DNA of 64,000 nucleotides from positions 2,948,501 to 3,012,500 of the forward strand of contig JAUTXW010001345.1 in assembly GCA_030620095.1 (NCBI GenBank). The letters run 5' to 3'. The translations under genes were made by a program, and so were the position numbers. Source of the DNA: Kuschelorhynchus macadamiae (taxonomy: Eukaryota; Arthropoda; Insecta; Coleoptera; Curculionidae). This document shows positions 57,991 through 64,000 of this stretch, one piece after another. Each line of letters starts with the position of its first letter. Position 1 is the first letter of the stretch. The notes under the pieces are model-generated. The model did no database searches and was not told the origin of the DNA. It was given only the letters and a program-made list of their open reading frames with translations.

Positions 57991-58450
57991 TGGCGAGTTT
58001 CACAACTTCACACAAAAGAACTATATTTCACAACGGCATCGAAATGTCCCGACTAAATTTCGAATGTGAATCTTTCATCGTCGATCCATTCGACTCTTTC
58101 CGCAGTCGAGACTGAAGCCAAATCGGAAGAGCGCTGCATTGTGTCGGACATTAGTGTCGACGCTTGTTAATTATGGCCCAAAATGATATTATTCTCGCGT
58201 GTCTAAAAAAACGGACATGAACTTAATTTTTGGCAGAATCTGATGCAATTCCCTGCCAAGGTCGGTCTGAACTATATATTTATTAGTATCATTCTGCTAC
58301 ATGCACTGTTTTGTTCGGGGAGAATATTGCCAAAACTTTAACGCAATATAGTGCAGCATTTGTATTTGAAAATTCCGCAAAATGTACATAGGCGTAAACA
58401 TTGTTTCACATTAAATGTTTAAACAAATAACTAAAAAGTTAGCGTGACCT
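57991..58450 (+). repeat. Dispersed repeat R, unit 1
   Basis: The segment with GAAGCCAAATCGG, ATTAATTATGG-type text, AAAATGATATTATTCTCG and GCAGCATTTGT recurs directly at 63165-63530. Its start, ATCGAAATGTC, recurs in units 2 and 3. Non-coding. Confidence 0.6.
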
Positions 58451-58514
58451 TTTCAAACAAGCTTTCAAGTCACTATAATAAAGATAATTTATCACTTGCA
58501 AAATAATAACTTGT

Positions 58515-59735
58515 TTTTTAACCGATTTCAAAAAAGGAGGTTATCAATTGGACCGTTTTATGTATATATCCATTACTCCGCGATGATTTGACCAATTTGG
58601 ATAAACTTTTTAGGGAATATGCAAGATATTAACAGAGTGATCTCCTAGCGGGCATATTTGTAAAAAATTGCGGAATGGCGCAATTTTTAAATGTTTAGGC
58701 GAGCGCCGGAGATAATTTATATTGCATATTATGCATATTATTATTGTGTTCCATATGGCTTTTGGGGTTTTTATTGGCACGAAGTCTAATTTTACCCATC
58801 TTTTTAAATATTGACTATTTTTTTAATACGGTGATTATGGTAAATTTTAAATTGGACCCAATAGCTACTTATTAGGAACCTCCAAAAGTTTAACGTAAGT
58901 TTAGGCTTAAAAATATGAAACTTTGTATAAATAGAACTAAAGATGATGAAATATATATTTTTTTAATAGAACCGACTTAAAAAAATCACTAAAAAGCAAA
59001 AAAATATTTTGTTTCACATTGAAAAGTCAAAGCAATACTATTTAATGTGGAATATAACGGGTGAGTTATTTAACTCGAGACAGTGATTTATCTTAAAAAA
59101 AAAGCTGTTTTTTACTTTGACTCAACTTTACTTTTTTTGAAGGGACACTCTGTATATTATTTTATTTTTGGATTTTACGTAAAATTCTAAACATAGCGTA
59201 TGTATAATGTTCTATACCTAAATTTAAATGTTTTCAAAATATTGAGTTTTCAAATTTGATATTTTGAACAATTTAACTAGCTGTAAAATCTAAACGGACC
59301 GTTTAGATTTTACAGTTAGTTAAAGTGTTTGAAATATCAAATTTGAGACGTTGAATTTAGGTTTAGAACATTATACATAAACTATGTTTAGAATTTTACG
59401 TGGAATCCAAAAATAAAATAATATACAGGGTGTCCTATTAAAAAAACAAGGTTGACCTCAAATGACCTTAAAATTGCGGTCAAGGTCAAATACATTTTGC
59501 TTTTCACTCGACACCATAAAACTTTTTTTTTTAAAGGCAGCGTTTTAAGATAAATCGCTGTCTCAAGTAAAATAACTTAACCTGTATGTACACTCAATAT
59601 ATAAATGTCTGTTTGTGTTAACTTTTTAAGAATTAGTTAGACGCCGAGTTCATAAAATCTTTTTCAATGTTATATAAAATATTATTTTTTGCTTGCTTTT
59701 TAGTGCTTTTTTCTGTAGTCGGTTCTATTTAAAAA
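58515..59735. repeat. Foldback repeat with AACCGATTTC / AGTCGGTT ends
   Basis: From 58963 to 59735 the sequence is one long imperfect palindrome centred at 59298 (CTGTAAAATCTAAACGG and its complement around one A). Matching arms include AGAACCGACT near 58967 with AGTCGGTTCT near 59718, and GAGACAGTGATTTATCTT with its inverse. ACACTCTGTATATT and TATACAGGGTGTCC face outward from the middle, so a TACAGGGTGT-type element may have been duplicated in inverse. 58515-58960 (AACCGATTTCAAAAAAGGAG) is the same family's other end. Confidence 0.6.
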
Positions 59736-60213
59736 AATTATCCATGAATATTTTCCTTCAACACCACATCTCAAAAACACAATTCCGCTTCTACATGATT
59801 TCTCGAATCCTCCATACGATTACCTAAAAAAAAGTTTAAACAAATTTTATTATTATCGTTTTAAATGTAGTTTACAAATATATCTGTTTTAATATGGGGT
59901 CTACTTTGGTCGATTATAAAAGTCAAACAACCAGAGTGACCTTCATGGCGTATCCAAAGATTTTAAAAAATCCAACTGTCATGTGAGTTTATATGTCTAC
60001 CCTCAGTTATTCGCAATTCGTCTAAGATGCTGAACTACTTCACAACCTGCAATTTTACATTTATAATTACTCTTATTTTAGGCGTTTTTAGAAATAATGT
60101 TATTTTAGTATCAACAATATGTCTGATATCAGCTTAGTGTCACCTGCTCTTTTTTTGTTCACCGAAACTCTTTTGTCTGTTAAAATTGCCAACGGCTTGT
60201 CTTCCTTCTTTTT
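59736..60213. other. Intergenic, nothing recognised
   Basis: No features identified between the foldback and repeat R unit 2. Confidence 0.45.
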
Positions 60214-60575
60214 CTGGGCGCAATTAGGAACAAGATCACGTGGCCAATTATTACTTGGCAAAAGGAATAATGGGTTTTAACGTGACGTTGGACTTCGTGA
60301 AACGATTTAATATTTCATACATAAGTTTTTATTTTACAATGGTTTCGAAATGTCGCGACTTTAACTGAAATCCGAATTAGTCGTTCTCAGTGGCGGCGCG
60401 TGAGCTTCAGCTCTATATTACTTTAAACTCTATCATTAAACTGTCTGTACGTTTTATTTCTACTTGAACCACTAACTTCAATGTTTATTTGTGGTTTATT
60501 GTGGCGACCAAGTTCTTTAATTTTAACTTGTCCACAGACATAGAAAAAGATTCAGTAGATTATAATTATTAACAT

Positions 60576-60607
60576 GACACGTGTTTTGTTCTTTCGAGCA
60601 TCATCAG
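60576..60607 (-). ncRNA. Hammerhead-like motif, inverted pair member 1
   Basis: Minus strand: CTGATGA (perfect core), a decayed stem II around CGAAAG, then AAACACGTGTC, where ACAC/GTGT forms a 4-bp self-complementary helix III before the cleavage C. Helix I is not evident. Confidence 0.42.
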
Positions 60608-60745
60608 ACCTACAAAAAACAGAGAGAACGTAGTTGTTTGTTTTGACTTTTGTTGTACTTTAATGTGTTTTATTCTATTTGTAAGTTTTTGTTTTTGGTT
60701 TGTGATTGTGATTATTTATTAAGGTTCTCTCTGTTGTTTGTAGGT

Positions 60746-60777
60746 CTGATGACGCTCGAAATAGCGGAACACCTGTC
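60746..60777 (+). ncRNA. Hammerhead-like motif, inverted pair member 2
   Basis: CTGATGA (60746-60752) is followed by stem II CGCT-CGAAAT-AGCG (4 bp), GAA, a mutated helix III and the TGTC cleavage side. Flanking text (GTAGGT; ATGTTAATAATTATAAT) is shared inverted with 60576-60607. Helix I is weak. Confidence 0.45.
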
Positions 60778-61499
60778 ATGTTAATAATTATAATGTATTT
60801 GGAGTCTTTTTCTATGTTTGTTATTAAAACTAGGATTCTTTGAGAAATAAGGACAGATTCTTTGATTTTTAATCTTGTCTTCGGACGCCAAAGAGCTAAA
60901 ACTCTGATTTTGTAAATACTCGATTGAATTCGTATTTATGCGATTAAATAAATCCAACAGAACGATTTAACAAAACACCGTGTGTCATTTTAAAAAATCG
61001 TTCGCTGTGCACCCATAGTTCCGCGCCCGTCAGAAAACGAGCCTACGCTGAAGATCTTCAAGCCGTGTAACTTCCGGTGTTCTTGTTGCCGTTAGAGAAA
61101 AAATCTTAAAGACTTATTCACAGATTTATTTGTTATATAAAAATATTTAAAAAAATACGAATTGCAGAAATTATGTGTGTTCTGTAGCTCCGCAGATCTT
61201 ATGCACCAACCGCCACTGGTCGTTCTGCAGATGAGAAGGTCGTTCTGCAGATGCTGCACTGTGTTAAATAGTGTGCTCAACAATTGATAAGTATCACAGG
61301 TACTTGCTGCAATTTTTCTAGTTTTATTGTATAAATTTCGTTATTTTTGTTTTCATAAAACGTATCAAAGCTTAAAAAAAGTGATTTAGAAAAAAAAAAC
61401 GTGAATTTATTCAACTTAATACAACATAAATTAATTTATTCAAATTAACACAACATACGATTTATTTCTTAATAATCCCTGTAATTAAGAATCTTTTAT

Positions 61500-61982
61500 A
61501 AAAACAACTAATATCTTGTCAGCCCACTCCGAGCCCGGGTAGGACTTTGAACTCTAGCAGACATACTTTGAAACTGTGAAATGTTGATTATATCTGAATT
61601 CCCTCCAGATCAAAATACGTCCATCGGAATTATACAGACAGAACCTGGACTCATCCGTGAATAAACAATTTTTCCATTCGTTGATTGTCCAGTTGCAATG
61701 TTCTTCAGCCCATTATCGTCTCGCTACCCTATGCTATGTAAACGGTCGATGTGAAGTACGTCATTTTGTATGTAAACCTGCCATGTTCAGCCTTCGTCTA
61801 ACTGTTTGGTTGGAAATTGTCGTGCCAGTGTTGTTACCCAGTAACCTATTAACGCGAGAATCTGGATAGGTTTGAGTTGTACTGCTTTGTCGCCCTTCAC
61901 CATGAACATATGATGTTGTACCATTCGTCACATAGCGATTCCACGCACGACTTACAACTGTTTGCGTAATGATCCTTAGCAA
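61500..61982 (-). mobile_element. Tc1-like transposase fragment
   Basis: The frame 61982-61761 reads VVSRAWNRYVTNG, HGEGRQSSTTQ and SNQTVRRRLNMAGLHTK, the paired helix-turn-helix region of Tc1 enzymes. After a frame change WTINEWKN and LFTDESRFCLYNSDGR (61650-61690 region) give the first catalytic Asp. The rest is missing. Confidence 0.72.
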
Positions 61983-62401
61983 TTGTTAAGCACTGTATTT
62001 ATAATGCTACTAACAAAGCAAATATTTAGCAATTCCTTCTTAGGGTCGCTGTGAAATATAAATTATCAGGATATTTGCATATCGGCATTTTCTTTGCGAA
62101 ATTCCACAAATCCGCATCAGAATACAACTTTTTATATTAAAGCTTGTAATAGAAGAGTGGCATTTTATATTATACCTTGCGTTTAAAAAATAACGCAAAC
62201 GTTTAATGTTTTCGCTATATCAGATATCAAAAGTGAAACTTTCTTGCCTTTGAACCATTTTAATTCATGTACCATTTCATATAGCTGTTTATCTGACTAT
62301 CCTACATCTATGTCTAGATTGTTACATCGAACTAAGAGTTTTTTATTCTATTTAATTATCACATTACCTTTTCATGTCAAAACTATATTGAATACGAAAG
62401 T

Positions 62402-62800
62402 TGTAAATGGCGCAACTAGGAACAAGATCACGTGGCCAATTGTTATATGGCAAAAGGAATAATGGGTTTTAACGTGACGTTGGAAATAATATAATATTTC
62501 ATACATAGGTCTATATTTTACAATGGCTTCGGAATGTTGCGACTTTATTGAAATCTGAAATAGTCGTTCTGCTGCTGAGGAGGAATATATTCTACATTGT
62601 GTTAAATATTTAGCAATTGAGCGTGTTTTTTGCTGCCAACAAAAGAAATATTTAGAAATTCTTTGTTAAGGTCGCTGTGAAATATAAATTATGAGGATAT
62701 TTGCACATTGGCATTTTCTTTGTCAAATATTACAAACACGCATCAGTATCTAACTTTGACATTAAGGCTCGTAATAGAAAACTTAGTGGCCTTTGAGGAA
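62402..62800 (+). repeat. Dispersed repeat R, unit 3
   Basis: Uninterrupted counterpart of unit 2, in the same orientation. Confidence 0.65.
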
Positions 62801-63164
62801 TGTATCTTATTTATGGCAGAAATAATTCGATCTATATTAAGCCATGTTTTTTTCTATTCAATTTACTTATCTGTTACCTCTTTTTGTTTCAAAAATACTA
62901 TTCTCGATAGCCAATGGAACGGCATTGCCAGAAAAGCATTATCCTTATTTATCATAAGTTATTTAAACCCCTAAAGCAGTTCATGTGTTAATGTTTGTTA
63001 CACATACATTAATATTTTATATGCTAAATTAAACTTATTTGGTTTCCCACTGAGTGTAAAATCGTTTATACCATTCAAGATTACCCCTTTAAAGAAAAAG
63101 GCTTAAAAAACGCCTGTTTCCTAATCTAAAAACGTTTCCTTTGGAGCAGAAAAAAACAATTTTT
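62801..63164. other. Intergenic, nothing recognised
   Basis: A short frame at 62708-62974 has no recognisable motif and overlaps repeat R, so I do not call a gene. Confidence 0.45.
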
Positions 63165-63530
63165 GAAATAATGGCGGCAGCGTCTTATTTTTTCTGCAAT
63201 CGAGATCGAAGCCAAAACAAAAGTATGCCGTATTGTGTATGAAATTACTGTCGATGCTTATTAATTATGGTTCAAAATGATATTATTCTCGTGTGTTCTT
63301 AAAAACGGACATCAATCTTATTTTGAAATTCCCAGCCTACGTCGGTCTGAAATATATATTTATATTAGTATCATTCTGCTAAATGCCCTTTTTTTGTTTA
63401 AGGATAATATTGCCTACATTTTAATGCTGCATTGTGCAGCATTTGTCGTTTAAAATTCTGCAAAATATACATAGCTAAATATATTGTTTTAAAATAAATG
63501 TTTCAACATATAATTAAAAAATTAGCAGCA
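63165..63530 (+). repeat. Dispersed repeat R, unit 4
   Basis: Direct copy of unit 1 (AAAATGATATTATTCTCG; AGTATCATTCTGCTA; GTGCAGCATTTGT). Confidence 0.6.
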
Positions 63531-64000
63531 AGTTTAAAATAAAACTCAATCATAGTGAAAATAATTCATTTCAAAATAAATTGTGAACCGCAAAACAATG
63601 ATTTACCTTTTTATTATCCCATTATATAGAGTGGCTTTATTTTTTATGTACTGATGCCATGACAAAACTTGATAAACTTTCTTTCCATTTATTTCAGTTA
63701 TATTATTGCTAGGCCAGCTCGCTCGTAACGCGGTTTTCCTGTTAATAAGATTGAAAATTTCCGTCTAAATTTGCTGCAGAAGTTACTAAATTATATTCCA
63801 CCGAATTATAATATTGGGTTACCAAAGTACGAAAACTTCACAATGTATCTGTTTATCGTGATAAGAGTATAACTAATTGAAATTGCAAAGGTAACTGAAA
63901 AAGCCTTTAATACATCTTGAACTCATCAATGCGATTACAATAAAACAGAAAGACCAGCAATTAGACAAATTTAATTCCAATCCAGGCACTTTAAAAGCAG
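63531..64000. other. Intergenic end of window
   Basis: AT-rich sequence with no recognisable feature. Confidence 0.5.

Larger units (their letters stand above)
60388..61218. mobile_element. hAT-like MITE with 8-bp target duplication
   Basis: Ends CAGTGGCGG... and ...CCGCCACTG are flanked by GTCGTTCT on both sides (60380-60387 and 61219-61226). An 8-bp duplication and CAGNGGCG-type termini are hallmarks of hAT elements. No transposase is present in its 831 bp, but it contains the inverted hammerhead-like pair at 60576-60777. Confidence 0.78.
60214..62170 (+). repeat. Dispersed repeat R, unit 2, broken by two insertions
   Basis: 60214-60387 (GGAACAAGATCACGTGGCC; GGAATAATGGGTTTTAACGT) and 61990-62170 (GTCGCTGTGAAATATAAATT; GGATATTTGCA) match unit 3 at 62402-62800, where the parts are contiguous. 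The hAT-like MITE and a segment with a Tc1 fragment separate them. Confidence 0.65.

Noticed and set aside
61046..61080. CTGAAGATCTTCAAGCCG as a hammerhead
   Set aside because: A GAAGATCTTC palindrome is present but there is no GAA...UC side or helix I.

Overview
The window looks like AT-rich, non-coding DNA from an insect genome; a beetle is my guess, but nothing here fixes the order. I found no host protein-coding gene that I can support. Almost everything recognisable is transposable-element DNA at various stages of decay: LINE retrotransposons, Penelope-like elements (PLEs), a Transib/RAG1-type transposase, mariner and Tc1 remnants, a hAT-like MITE, a tRNA-derived SINE, foldback MITEs, (TA)n microsatellites and tandem repeats. 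Family assignments come from protein motifs recalled from knowledge; no database was searched.

Layout. 0.7-9.2 kb holds two nested LINEs on the minus strand. LINE-B (3136-7628) sits inside the endonuclease of LINE-A (745-9231) with a 6-bp target duplication GATATT. 10.25-18.39 kb is one 8.1-kb DNA transposon, here called T1. It has inverted ends CCAGTAAACA, dense ACGTT repeats just inside both ends, a Tnp2/CACTA-like DDE transposase (14690-16820) and a six-exon DUF4806-type gene (12732-14360), and it carries several younger foldback elements. 18.9-27.4 kb has PLE fragments, twice in head-to-head pairs, a mariner piece, a two-stop Transib transposase (23410-25443) and a SINE with an 11-bp target duplication. 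27.5-31.3 kb is a relatively young LINE-D with an esterase-like ORF1 and an endonuclease/reverse transcriptase ORF2. 31.3-39.6 kb is mostly unassigned AT-rich sequence with a palindrome cluster, an orphan hammerhead-like motif and one CpG-rich island. 39.7-42.7 kb is an old PLE split by a 1.45-kb TIR element. 45.0-49.0 kb is a near-perfect PLE palindrome inserted in (TA)n. 49-55 kb contains a further hammerhead-like repeat, a ~140-bp degenerate tandem array, three copies of a tRNA-containing repeat and mariner halves in opposite orientation. 56.0-57.4 kb is the end of an RNase H-type LINE. 57.9-63.5 kb has several copies of one dispersed repeat, broken by a hAT-like MITE with an 8-bp duplication and by a Tc1 fragment.

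The two most interesting signals are the T1 transposon, where transposase, DUF4806 partner gene and end-proximal repeats look like one system, and at least eight hammerhead-ribozyme-like motifs. Several of the latter show a helix I that can be read directly from the sequence, and most mark the 3' region of a PLE.
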